From: Symsagittifera roscoffensis | Lineage: Eukaryota > Xenacoelomorpha > Acoela > Convolutidae | Direction: 5' to 3' | Length of the DNA stretch: 64,000 nucleotides | Assembly: GCF_963678635.1 (NCBI RefSeq) | Contig: NC_087062.1 | Coordinates: 3,311,556-3,375,555 of the forward strand | Shown here: positions 53,702 through 64,000 of the stretch, one piece after another | Position numbering within the stretch: the first letter of the stretch is position 1 | How the letters are laid out: every line of letters begins with the position of its first letter | Notes under the pieces: generated by a model | Databases searched by the model: none | What the model saw: the letters and a program-made list of their open reading frames with translations, nothing else | Told to the model about the DNA's origin: nothing | Translations under genes and position numbers: made by a program

Positions 53702-54081
53702 CATTAAAGTATAGTATAAAATCAGTACAGTTGCTTAGCAATACCAGCTGTATAGCCCAGCGTATACATAGTGCGTTCCGGTGAGTTCGGCGTGGGTTCG
53801 AGTCTCACCTAAGTCGTTACATTTTAGAATCCTATTTGAGCCGAACCTGAGAGAACATAAAATGCTAAAATTTTTCTCGGTTCAAAATTGGTTTGCAATT
53901 GAGTTTCTGTTAATTCAACCGCGTGAACTGAACTTGATTTTATAAAAAAAACCTGAATGAGCCCATGATCAAACCCACTATTTTGGCTTGATACGTTTAA
54001 TGTAGTCACAATATTTTGACTATATTTCGTGAATTTAAAACCCATTCTGTTTTGTTTTTACTGTATAAATTGAGCAGAACA
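53686..54081 (+). repeat. BEL/Pao LTR (shared by the two tandem copies)
   Basis: A 396-bp block starting TGTTAATGC and ending GCAGAACA, matching 63397-63792 at the same length. It acts as the 3' LTR of the truncated copy and the 5' LTR of the complete one. The integrase stop lies 16 bp inside it. A primer-binding-site-like string (gtgccgcgactccgg) follows within 5 bp. Confidence 0.9.
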
Positions 54082-54458
54082 TTTTTGTGCCGCGACTCCG
54101 GACTTTCAACAGGGCAACCGAAATTTCCAAAACCCGAGAATCAAAAAGTCTTCCAGTCGACTCGGGAGACAGAAACCGAGGACAGACCCAGCCCCGTGGC
54201 GGAGAAACACAAAGTCGAGCCAAACCAATAGTGCAATTGGCCGAACGACCACATGACCGAAAACAGCGAATCAGCCAAAATTAGCTGTAACGAGTAATTG
54301 GCCCAACAAGAACCGATGCTACCACGGCGGAAAAACCTAAAGAGTTAGAGACCCAAATTTGCGCCCCGTCCAATGAGTGACTTACTACCCACCTGACGAC
54401 TGAAGTGCCGACAGCCCTTCTAAGCACCCAAAAAATTCTTAACACCCGAAATTTTGTG

Positions 54459-55880
54459 GATTTTGGTCTACAATCCGATGAACTTTTCGTCCCGGCACAA
54501 AACTTGTCAGACCGAACCTATTTTTTGTCCGTTTCTTAGCTCAATTATGCTATAACCAGACCTTTGAGTGCTATGATTTGTAGTTTTTTGTCATTATTAG
54601 GATTTGCTAGATTTCAAATTTTGCTGTAAAATTTCATACGATGTTGTTAATTGCAAACCGATTAAGACCGAACTAGATACCAATTCTTAGTTCATACCCA
54701 GTACCCTAGTACCCCAGGAGAGTCTCAAACCCAAAAATTTTGTGTCAAAAAAAATTCCAGAATATTTTTCGAAAAACTTTCGCAAAAAACTTCTCGAAAA
54801 AAAAGATATACCCACTTTTCCCAAAACTTTCACTGACAAATTTTTTTTTGCCAGAATTAAGCGCAAAGCCGGAAAACACCGTTTTCGTCTCGCCCGTTCA
54901 ACCGGTTAAACTGTCAATCGTGTCGAGCAAGTTTTTTGAGTGAATCCCTACCTCGGTTTCCTCCAGTGGTTGGATAATCTTTAAAAATTTGCTAGGCTCG
55001 CCCCATTTTCGGGCGCATAGGGCGCGATTGATACTACTACTGTTTCGCCGTACAGTTGATAAGTTTAACCGATAAACCGTACGCGTCAAATTAAATAGTA
55101 CTGAACCGAAGCCTTAGTAGAACCTTACAAACCCTCAGCTAAGGATTCTTTAAGTAATAATCGTAATAACTTTTTTTTCATTTCGATGTGTCGACTTTAC
55201 AACAACAGACTCTTTAATTTGTTTGGCAATAAAAAAACCGTATCAATAATCACTCTCAATGGTGTTCATCCTTGCTGTGAGTTTTTTCCATCACTCTGTA
55301 AATACATTACCATTAACTCTACAAAAAGGCTTCGACGACACTTTTAAAGCAGTTCCAGGTTTAAGCTTTAACTTGAATTTAAATAACCGACAAAAGACTG
55401 TTCAATATCTTTTAAGCAATTCCCCAAAAAGTGTGATCGAGAAAAACCTTATAGTTGGGCACAATTTTATAATTCATTCCTTGAGCAAGCATAGATCAAA
55501 CAGCAATAACCCACTTACACCAGAAAGTCTACTTGAAAATTTAAAAAAATATAAAAACAAAATATCAGCCATTATTTACGTACACCGTCAAAATACCCCC
55601 AATGTTTATGGACATTTGGTTGAAACAGGAATATTAACCCTTGACGTGACCAAACATTTAGTTTCAAAAAGAAAAGCTAACGACAAAGATTTACTTCGTA
55701 AGCTTAAATTAATTCATCCTTCGGCGTTTTTTAAAAAAAAAATTTGAAAATCATTCGACGTTATTTCCACAATCTGTCCGAGCTTATCAAAAAAATTAAA
55801 AGTCGTCGACCAACTTCGAGCAAAAGAAAATCAGATAAGCATAAGGTTTCACAAATGACAACAGTCGAAAAATATTTAAC
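54459..55880 (+). repeat. Internal tandem duplication of the BEL element, unit I
   Basis: It begins 'gattttggtctacaatcc' and repeats at 55881-57302 with an offset of 1,422 bp and high identity. It includes the extra ORF. The duplicated 5' part is non-coding. Confidence 0.9.
55259..55747 (+). CDS. Extra ORF of the BEL element, unit I, open
   Basis: The 162-aa frame begins with a hydrophobic start (MVFILAVSFFHHSVNTLP), possibly a signal or fold-buried strand. Then come RFDD/GFDDTFKAVPG-type sequence, NNRQKTVQYLLSN, and HSLSKHRSNSNNPLTPESLL with a final LVSKRKANDKDLLRKLKLIHP. It lies between the LTR and gag, where BEL elements usually have no gene. The 'SLSKHRSN..PLTPE' pattern recalls uncharacterised proteins of mobile elements; an SGNH-hydrolase-like fold is conceivable but not shown. 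Unit II carries a broken second copy. Confidence 0.6.
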   Translation: MVFILAVSFFHHSVNTLPLTLQKGFDDTFKAVPGLSFNLNLNNRQKTVQYLLSNSPKSVIEKNLIVGHNFIIHSLSKHRSNSNNPLTPESLLENLKKYKNKISAIIYVHRQNTPNVYGHLVETGILTLDVTKHLVSKRKANDKDLLRKLKLIHPSAFFKKKI

Positions 55881-57302
55881 GATTTTGGTCTACAATCCGG
55901 TGAACTTTTCGTCCCGGCACAAAACTTGTCAGACCGAACCTATTTTTTGTCCGTTTCTTAGCTCAATTATGCTATAACCAGACCTATGAGTGCTATAATT
56001 TGTAGTTTTTTTTGTCATTATTAGGATTTGCTAGATTTCAAATTCTGCTGTAAAATTACATACGTTGTTGTTAATTGCAAACCGATTAAGACCGAACTAG
56101 ATACCAAACCTTAGTTCATACCCAGTACCCTAGTACCCCAGGAGAGTATCGAACCCAAAAATTTTGTGACAAAAAAATTCCAGAATATTTTTCAAAAAAC
56201 TTTTGCAAAAAACTTCTCGAAAAAAAGATATACCCACTTTTCCCAAATATTCACTGACAAAATTTTTTTTTGCCAGAATTAAGAGCAAAGCCGGAAAACA
56301 CCGTTTTCGTCTCGCCCGTTCAACCGGTTAAACTGTCAATCGTGTGGAGCCAGTTTTTTGAGTGAATCCCTACCTCGGTTTCCTCCAGTGGTTGGATAAT
56401 CTTTAAAAATTTGCTAGGCTCGCCCCATTTTCGGGCCCATAGGGCGCGATTGTTACTACTACCGTTTCGCCGTAAAGTTGATAAGTCTAACCGATAAACC
56501 GTACGCGTTAACTTAAATAGTACTGAACCGAAGCCTTAGTAGAACCTTTCAAACCCACAGCTAAGGATTCTTAAAGTTATAATTGTAATAATTTTTTTTT
56601 TCATTTCGATGTGTCGACTTTACAACAACACACTCTTTAAATTGTTTGGCAATAAAACAACCGTATCGCTTATCACTCTCAATGGTGTTCATCCTTGCTG
56701 TGAGTTTTCTCCATCACTCTGTAAATACATTACCATTAACTCTACAAAAACGCTTCGACGACACTTTTAAAGCAGTTCCAGGTTTAAGCTTTAATTTGAA
56801 TGCAAATAACCGACAAAAGACTGTTCAATGTCTTTTAAGCAATTCCCCAAAATGTATGATCGAGAAAAACCTTATAATTGGGCACGATTTTATGTTTCAT
56901 TCATTGAGCAAGCATAGATCAAACAGCAATAACCCACTTACACCAGAAAGTCTACTTGAAAATTAAAAAAAATATAAAAACAAATTATCAGCCATTATTT
57001 ACGTACACCGTCAAAATACCCCCAATGTTTATGGACGTTTGGTTGAAATAGGAATAATAAACCTTGACGTGACAAAACATTTAGTTTCAAAAAGAAAAGC
57101 TGACGACAAAGAATTACTTCGTAAGCTTAAATTAGTTCATCCTCTGACGTTTTATGAAAAAAAAATTGAAAATCATTCGACGTTGTTTCCACAATCTGTC
57201 CGAGCTTATCAAATAAATTAAAAGTCGTCGACCAAATTCGAGGAAAAGAAAATCCGATAAGCATAAGATTTCACAAATGACAATAGTTGAAGAATATTTA
57301 AC
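55881..57302 (+). repeat. Internal tandem duplication of the BEL element, unit II
   Basis: Second copy of 54459-55880. It ends at 'gaatatttaacgtttgtt', where similarity to the unit junction stops. Confidence 0.9.
56682..57221 (+). pseudogene. Extra ORF of the BEL element, unit II (broken)
   Basis: Same start as unit I, but a TAA follows SLLEN (near 56964, where unit I has an extra T and reads on), and the frame later resumes. Its C-terminus extends past the unit I stop to QSVRAYQIN. The two copies are therefore broken at different places. Confidence 0.6.
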
Positions 57303-57549
57303 GTTTGTTAGGCATTATAAATCTTGATTTGTTTTTTTTTTTCATTAGTTAAAATCATCTTTAAGTTCAATCTCGTAGTTTGTTTTCCTTCTGTTCCGTA
57401 GGCAACGAGACTCGTACGGGCATTGCACGGATCCTCTCGTTCGGTTTAGGACGCGGCTACTTGAATTGATTTTAGTTTGATTCCGTCAATCGACACTAAA
57501 TTTTTTTGCTCTTATTTTAAAAAAAAGCTCAAAAAACAAATGATTCAAA

Positions 57550-59430
57550 ATGGAGCTTGACCTCGGCCAGAAGCTAAACAAAAATAATTTTGCCAGGAAA
57601 GAGTTGGAAACAAATCTTTTCGAATACCATGCCAAAATTACGGAATATAAAAGTGCGAATGATAGACCAGCTAAAATTGAAACGTACATCGAAAAATCAA
57701 GCATTTGCTTACAAAAAGTTATAGAGAAAAATGATGAACTTAAATCTTTGTCTATGTACAGCAATAACGCTGCTGAAACCATACTCTAACTTGATTTTTA
57801 CCTAGGATCTATCACTGCAAGAAATGACGATATTTTAGGTCTAGCTAAAAATTTCTTTGAAATTAAAACTCAAGAGAACCAGGTAGCAACTGCACGAACG
57901 TCGACGCCAAGCGAATCCGTCCGTTCCAAGAAACCCTTTTCACAGCGTTCTAAGATTGCATCATTGGCTTCGAGTGAGCATTGAAGAGAGGCAGCTCTTG
58001 CAAAACTTAGACGCGAGGAAGTTGAACGCCAGGCAGAAGCTAAGCTTCGTTTGAAAAAGCAAGAGGTCCAGATTCAGTCGATGAAGGGTCAACTTGAACT
58101 TGATGTGGTTGTAGAGGAAAGCAATCAAAAGCTAGCCGAAGCAACTATAGAAGAGGCTGAATATGTGGAAGACGCCTCTGTGGAATATCTGTGGACTTCG
58201 TCGTAGCAGGTCGAAATTGGCAATGGCCGTTCAGGAGAACCAAACGGAGGAAGACCGGACAAGAAGTTGAGTGAACTTTCAATTCGCAGTTCAGAAAATA
58301 GTTCAGCCCGTGGCACCAGTTGAAAGTGTCAACCTGGAACCTGTTTCCAAAATTTTGTCATTTCATTATTGAACCGTCTTTCAGTAGAAATCTGACGATG
58401 ATTCACAACTCTCATCCAAATGCTAATTATTTCGAAATCACGTGCATAAACTCACAGAGTGCTAACGTCCCTCATACATCGAATACAAGTGTCAACTTGC
58501 CAAATCCAAATGTAAATAGTACGTATGAGCCACAGGAACAGCTACCTTTGATCAACTTATACAACTACAACCCTTTGATGCAGAGTTGTTTTCATCAGTC
58601 CAATATCCCGACGAGCTCAATGCCCATTGCTCAACAAACTTTTTTTCCAAATGCTTCTGCAAATTTTGTGTACCAACCACTTTTACCCACTAACGTTGGT
58701 CCTCTTAATCCTCCAACAGTCACCTTCCCCCCTAACTCATATTATGTCAAACAATCATCGAAAGTTCAACCGTTCTCTAGCGGAGGAACAACTTTTAATG
58801 TTGGAGAGGAAATTTTGACATTCACAGACGATTGTGGCGGCTCATATTGAAAAACTTTTGACTTTTCCCCCTCTCAAAATGCACAATTCGGAAAGCATTA
58901 ACAGTTTCGCTTCCTGTATATCCAGTCTTGTCGCTGTTTTAAAATTGTTACGATATGAGTACGACTTGAAGGGTACATCCGTTTTGAATCAAGTTAATCC
59001 AAAATTGCCTCCAAATATGAAAGAGTCGTGGTTTCTTCACTCTGTAAAGAAATGTTGCAGACAGCCAACCGTTTTAGATTTTAATGATTGGCTCCGCGAC
59101 AAGGCTGAGGAGCATGAACTTATGCGTGTGAGTCAGAATAAGTCAAGACCTGAGGAGACTCCAAAAATTGGTTTTCATAAACCACCTACAAAAGTTTTTG
59201 CCGCTGCTTCAAAAGTTGAAAAACCAATTTATGATCCGTGCCTCGAATGTAAAGGTAAACAACCACTCTGGAAAAGACCCCAACTCAACGAGCTCAGTTC
59301 TCCGCGCAAAATAGGTTGTGTATGGTTGCTTGCAACCTGACCACATGTTACGAAAATGCCCTACAGCCCGCAAATGCACTAAGCCTGGTTGTAAAAGCGC
59401 CCATAATGTCGCATGGTGCATGGTGCTGAG
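57550..59430 (+). pseudogene. BEL/Pao gag region, decayed
   Basis: The N-terminal coiled-coil-like part (57550-57789, MELDLGQKLNKNNFARKELE) and a Glu/Ala/Gln-rich coil (about 57980-58200) precede a capsid-like domain at 58834-59340 (HIEKLLTFPPLKMHNSES, SFASCISSLVAVLKLLRYE, KLPPNMKESWFLHSV). Zinc-knuckle remnants (CLECKGKQP near 59240; CTKPGCKSAH near 59375) follow. Stops at 57787, 57982, 58204 and 59338 and frame changes interrupt it. Confidence 0.8.
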
Positions 59431-59579
59431 AAAGTTTTCAGTGTAAGGTCTGCAATCAAAGAGTTAAACATTAGCAATAACACAAGCCATTCAAAATCGA
59501 ACAGTACCGCCCCACCGAACCAGAATACGCCGCAAACTTTGTCATCGAACGTAGCCGAGTCGCCGTCTTACAAGAAACA

Positions 59580-60000
59580 AAGGGGACTCCTTCCTGTGCT
59601 TCTTTTGGAAATAAGTTCACACACAGACGTGACCACTGCTCTTGTAATGTGCGATTCCTGTTGTACCCAATCATGGGTCTCTGTGGGCCTAGCATAGCGT
59701 TCAAATTTAACTGGCCAAAAGCTAGATATTCTGGTAAACGGCTTCAATTCGGCGGATTACGTTCCCACGCAACAAGTCGAAGTGAACGTGTTTGCCAAAT
59801 TCGACCACCATGAAAACTCGTTTATGGTTACGCCGTTTGTCAAAGAAAGTTTGAGTGTTGGTTCCGAAACCATTAACGTTCCCATTCTCCAAGACAGGTT
59901 TTACACATCTGCAGCCAATTAAACCTATTGTCTACTCCGACGTTGAGTTGATATTGGGGCAGGATGTCTTTCATGCAATCGAGTCTCTCGAATACTTCCA
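59580..60000 (+). pseudogene. BEL/Pao aspartic protease region, decayed
   Basis: ALVMCDSCCTQSWVSVGLA (about 59635-59695) occupies the place of the protease active-site loop. The usual Asp-Ser-Gly core reads Asp-Ser-Cys here, so the catalytic loop looks altered. A TAG follows at about 59695, and further retroviral-protease-like sequence continues in frame (NGFNSADYVPTQQVEV). Confidence 0.65.
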
Positions 60001-60159
60001 AGAATGAAATCAAAATACTCCTGTCGCTGTCCGTATGCCCATTGGCTGGGTTCTCAGTGGCCCACTTCCATCACCAATTGGTGTTCGAGCCACCACTTTC
60101 AAGTGCAATGTTGAAGACGCAGCACTTGCTGAATAAGTAAAGAAATGGTACGAGCTAGA

Positions 60160-61100
60160 ATCGTATGGAACGTTTAAACAAGCTGATCCCCGTTTCTCGG
60201 CTGATAAACGTGCTCAAAAAATTCTTGACTCTACCACGCTCCATGATGGCAGCCGTTATGTTGTCGGAATGCTCTGGCCTGATGACAACATTCTTCTTCC
60301 TGATAACTTTTACGCTTCATTGGTCCGGTTTAAATCTCTTGAAAAGCGTCTAGAGAACGATTTAAACCCGAAAAATCAATACGCATCAGATATCCGAGGT
60401 AATGTCGAGAAGGGTTACGTAGTCCCGGTTAGCCCTCACGGCTCAAAAAACCGGTCAGACCGAGAATGGTACGTACCGCACCACCTAATTTTAAACCCGA
60501 ACAAGCCCGGCAAATTTGTTCTAAGTTTCACGGCAAATCATTGAATAACTTCTTTCTCGTCGGCCCCGATCTGCTTCCGAACCTTTTATTCGTTTTAATG
60601 CGCTTCCGAGAGCACAAATACGCAATTTCTGCAGATATTGAAGGCATGTTTATGCAGGTCGGCTTACTAGAAAGCGACCAACATTCCTTGCGTTTTTTGT
60701 GGCGGGAAGACCTCACATCAGATGTGAGTGTATTTCAATATACAAGGCATATATTTGGAGCGGAAGATTCTCCGACATGTGCTAACTATGCTCTTCGCCG
60801 AACAGCCGTCGACAACCAAGATCGTTACCCCAAAGCCGCTTACGCCGTGCTAAACATTTTTTACATGGATCCAGAAACTGCTTTAGCGTTGAGTCGCAGT
60901 TTAGTTGAACTGCTTAGGTTGGGTGGGTTTAATCTTACAATAATTATTAGCAACGTTTCCAGTTTGTCATTGAAACCAAATCCCCTAAGACCAGCGCTAA
61001 CAACACTAAAGAAACTATTGCCGCTGCGATTAATCCGGATTTCGCATCGCATCTTCTCGGTCTCAAATGGGGCCACATCACCGATACGTTGGTTATGAGC
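60160..61100 (+). pseudogene. BEL/Pao reverse transcriptase, catalytic motif damaged
   Basis: The fingers region has WYVPHHLILNPNKPGK. The palm begins with YAISADIEGMFMQVGL (first Asp present) and continues with FQYTRHIFGAEDSPTCANYA. The second catalytic motif reads FYMDPETALALSRS: one Asp remains and the residues normally following are missing, consistent with an in-frame loss. Frame changes lie near 60530 and 60930-60980. Confidence 0.8.
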
Positions 61101-61159
61101 AGAGGAATTAACCGCGAACTCAAAGACTTGTTAAACAGTGATCGGTTCTTAGTTTTGTA

Positions 61160-62300
61160 TCCTCCATGTTCGACCCCATAGGTCTTGTCGCCCCGTATAC
61201 CGTACGCGCACGTTTGCTACTGAAAGATATCTGGATATTGAGTGGCCAACAGTGGGACGACCCACTGCCAAATGAGTTGTGATGCAGATTCACTGAATGG
61301 CACTCCGGCTTGCCAGTTTTAGGGCAGCTCAAAATACTTCGTTGCTATTTTGACATCCAAGTAGATGAAGTTGAGCTGCACATGTTCTGTGATAGCTCAT
61401 TGGATCTTTTCTGTAGCACTCTTTCGAGCTCAGAAAAATGCCTATTCCAAATGTCAACTCGCGTTTGTTTTCGGTAAAGCAAGAGTAGCCCCGATTAAGA
61501 AGCTTTCAATTCTGAAGTTGGAACTTCAAGCTGCGCGTCTTGCTAGTCGCCTGAAGAATGATGTCGAGTAATTCCAAAATATTCATGTGGACCGACAGCA
61601 CAACAGTCCTTCAGTGGTTGAACTCGACTAGCAAACAGCCCGTGTTTGTAGCCAATCGAGTAGCCAAGATTCTGGAGTCAACATCAAATGACCAATGGTT
61701 CCATGTTTTGAGTTGAGACAACCCCGCTGACACCGGAACTAGAGGTATTACTGCTGATTCTCTCAAGCAAAGCAGTTGGGTAAACGGCCCTTCCTTTTTG
61801 AAAACTTCGGATTGGCCTTTCAATCCAAATAGGGAAATTACTGAGAAAATTCGCCTGGATGGTCCGGTCTACGATCTGAATGAGGGTTTAGATGTCTCTT
61901 TCACTTTTCCGTGCACTGCAGTTTCGACTGAATTTGCCTTCCCTTGCGCAGAGTATAGCTCGTTCTACAAGATAAAGCGGCTGGTCGCATTTATGTTGAG
62001 ACTCTCACCTAAACAGATTCAGATCGCCAGATAAGGCCATAATTGATCCAGCAGAACATGTCATTGCAGAGGAAAAACTTTCGCAGTTAGAGTCAGTCCC
62101 AGCTGAAAGTAAAAAATTAGCAGCTGGAAAATATGTGAAAACATCGAGCCGTATATCATCCTATTCGCCTTTTATCGGACCGAACAATTTAATTAGATCT
62201 ACTGGCCGTATCCAACGTCTCTCCGCAACCGCATTTGAAACTCGCTATCCAATAATTTTGGATAGTCGCCATCGCCTAATCCGATTGTTTCTCCGTTTTT
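61160..62300 (+). pseudogene. BEL/Pao connection/RNase H region, decayed
   Basis: ELHMFCDSS (about 61372-61400) and KLSILKLELQAARLASRL (61500-61555) match the RNase H-like part; MWTDSTTVLQWL-type sequence near 61584 follows in a broken frame. WFHVLS and NPADTGTRG near 61700-61745 are typical of the region just upstream of integrase. Confidence 0.75.
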
Positions 62301-62310
62301 ATCCCATTAA

Positions 62311-63412
62311 GCACAAACATCAGTCCGTCGACTACGTTCGTTCCGTCATTCATTAGCAATTTGTTGTACTACGCTTGAGATCTGCACTAAGAGCTATTAA
62401 AACTCTTTGCGTGTGCTGTAGAAAGCGAAAAGCAAAAACCGTTACTCCAATGATGTCTGACCTTCCCGCGGAGCGTCTAGGTTACTGCCTACCATCGTTC
62501 TCAAGCTGCGGCGTCAATTATTTTGGACCATTTCATGTTACCATTCGTCGATCTTCCGAGAAACGATGGCGTTTTCTATTAACTTGCTTAGCGACTCGCG
62601 CAATTCACATTGAGTTGGTTCCATCCATGGACACAAGTTCATTTGTGATAAATATCGAGCGCTTTATTTCTAGGCGAGGAACACCCTCAATAATTTGGTC
62701 GGACAACGGAACGAACTTTGTAGGAGCAGAAAAAGACCTTATTCTGTGCATCGAAAATTGGAACACAGAAGCTCCACTGTCGCTCGTACACAAAGGGATT
62801 AAGTAGAAGTATAAATCGCCACGTGCACCACATCAAGGTGGAGCATGGGAGCGAATGGTGCGCAGTTGTAAGCGCGGGTTTTATGCAATCTCAGGGTCAA
62901 GAAAGTTGACTGACGAGATTTTGAACACAACCATGTGCCTGGTTGAAGGTTCACTAAACGCCCGTCCACCCACTCCCGTTTCTGACGACCCAGATAGTCT
63001 TGAGGCTTTGACGCCGAATCATTTCCTTTTAGGTCAGCTCAGTCTAACGTTTCCGTCTCTTAAGTCGAGTGAGAACTATTCTCACTCTTAACGCTATGCC
63101 CGTGCGCAGTCGTACGCAAACGCAATTTGGCAGCGATGGTTAAGTGAGTACGTTCTTACACTCAATAAAAGAGTTGAGTGGCATGCCCCTCCTGAATATT
63201 CTTTGAAAACGGGATATATGGTGTGGTTAGTTGAATCCATTCTCCCTAGGGGCCACTACCCACTAGCACGCATAATGTCGCTAAACTACGGCAAAGACAA
63301 CACCGCCCGCTCCGCAAACCTAAAAACCGTTTCCGAAAACTACTCTCGGCCGCTCGGTAAGCTCGTTCCGGTTCTCGCTCCTTAGGAGGTGGAGGATGTT
63401 AATGCTACATAG
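62311..63412 (+). pseudogene. BEL/Pao integrase of the complete copy, three stops
   Basis: Nearly identical to 52613-53701 but with stops at about 62804 (TAG after GIK), 63089 (TAA) and 63383 (TAG). The catalytic-core motifs before the first stop are intact; the Glu block (HQGGAWERMVRSCKR) is separated from them by the first stop. The C-terminus includes LNYGKDNTARSAN, four codons of which are missing in the upstream copy. Confidence 0.88.
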
Positions 63413-63792
63413 CATTAAAGTATAGTATAAAATCAGTATAGTTGCTTAGCAATTCCAGCTATATAGCCCAGCGTATACATAGTGCGTTCCGGTGAGTTCG
63501 GCGTGGGTTCGATTCTCACCTAAGTCGTTACATTTGAGAATCCTATTTGAGCCGAACCTGACAGGACATAAAATGCTAAAATTTCAATAGGTTCAAAATT
63601 GATTTGCAATTGAGTTTCTGTTAATTCAACCGCGTGAACTGAATTTGATTTTATAAAAAAATCATAAATGAGCGCTTGATCAAACCCACTATTTTGGTTT
63701 GATACGTTTAATGTAGTCACAATATTTTGACCATATTTCGTGAAATTAAAAACGATTCTGTTTTGTTTTTACTGTATAAATTGAGCAGAATA
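63397..63792 (+). repeat. BEL/Pao 3' LTR
   Basis: 396 bp, TGTTAATGC...GCAGAATA, same length as the left LTR and about 95% identical by eye. Differences are mainly scattered substitutions with a few compensating indels. The base change in the last codon-like CA (to TA) would weaken the terminal dinucleotide. Confidence 0.88.
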
Positions 63793-64000
63793 CCAGGCAA
63801 GCATTCAGCTGCTCTAAAATTGATGATGTAACGAGGGATTTTGCAAAGTTCAGTATGCGGCCCAAAAACGCTTGTAATAGCCTAATTAATCCGCATGCAG
63901 TTTTTTGTAACATTTGAAAACTAGAACAAAAGGAAAATCATTCATAAGAACACCCAGGTGGGGAAAAATGAAGAAAAACCAAAAAATAGCTGTTCGAAAA
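63793..64000. mobile_element. Relic of a type A MITE (right flank of the BEL array)
   Basis: The words 'aacgagggatttt', 'gcctaattaatccgcatgca' and 'caggtggggaaaaatg' follow the internal order of the type A elements at 49486 and 51347, but are diverged. The BEL array therefore appears to have inserted in or next to an old MITE. Confidence 0.5.

Larger units (their letters stand above)
53686..63792 (+). mobile_element. BEL/Pao LTR retrotransposon, full-length but decayed
   Basis: LTR to LTR is 10,107 bp, longer than the usual 6-7 kb because of an extra duplicated ORF region (54459-57302). The order is LTR, primer site, extra ORF twice, gag, protease, reverse transcriptase, RNase H, integrase, LTR. 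Many stops and frame changes; not autonomous. The upstream truncated copy shares the left LTR, so no target duplication can be assigned. Confidence 0.9.

Overview
This is a eukaryotic nuclear window, almost certainly from an invertebrate animal. It is AT-rich, has spliceosomal introns, and carries a complete Polinton/Maverick DNA transposon, tandem BEL/Pao retrotransposons (a lineage known only from metazoans), a tRNA-derived SINE and many small MITEs. It contains no bacterial-style operon, CRISPR array or rRNA. I cannot name the species from the sequence. There is one 200-bp assembly gap (4387-4586).

Layout: 1-4950 is host flank with one candidate secreted-peptide exon. 4957-26314 is a Polinton with clear borders: inverted terminal repeats and a perfect 6-bp target duplication (AACAAC). 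Its left half, on the minus strand, carries an adenovirus-type protease, a small membrane protein, the major capsid protein, a basic core-like protein, the minor capsid protein, a DDE integrase, a hypothetical protein and the packaging ATPase. The middle is a 3.54-kb tandem duplication holding two copies of a membrane protein, a DnaQ/Maelstrom-like protein, a cysteine-bearing small protein, a PC4-like protein, a further unknown gene, and a divergently oriented orphan gene. A 31-bp minisatellite, two more minus-strand ORFs and the protein-primed DNA polymerase follow. Capsid, protease, ATPase, integrase and polymerase together make up a virus-like transposon, but nearly every core gene has stops or frameshifts, so this copy looks dead unless some of the breaks are assembly errors. 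The small accessory genes are in better shape.

26.3-30.5 kb is host intergenic sequence with a degenerate ~170-bp tandem repeat. 30526-36663 is a four-exon host gene whose splice phases fit exactly (736 codons). 36.7-52.5 kb is a repeat-rich landscape: a hAT-like MITE with an empty-site paralogue, two elements sharing CCCGGGTTGACC-type ends, a tetranucleotide microsatellite, a tandem 1.5-kb segmental duplication carrying a dimeric tRNA-like SINE, and a cluster of MITEs nested in one another with 8-bp target duplications.

52.6-63.8 kb is a tandem BEL/Pao array: a 5'-truncated copy keeping an open integrase ORF, a shared LTR, a 9.3-kb interior (a duplicated extra ORF, then decayed gag, protease, RT, RNase H and integrase) and a second LTR of the same length. 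The last 200 bp is a relic of one of the MITE families.

The most interesting theme is how the Polinton may be expressed. Many of its genes have a 3' splice-acceptor sequence ending 0-7 nt before the start codon, two gene pairs overlap as ATGA, and the terminal repeats carry tandem consensus splice donors. This suggests a leader-splicing or trans-splicing strategy for closely packed genes.
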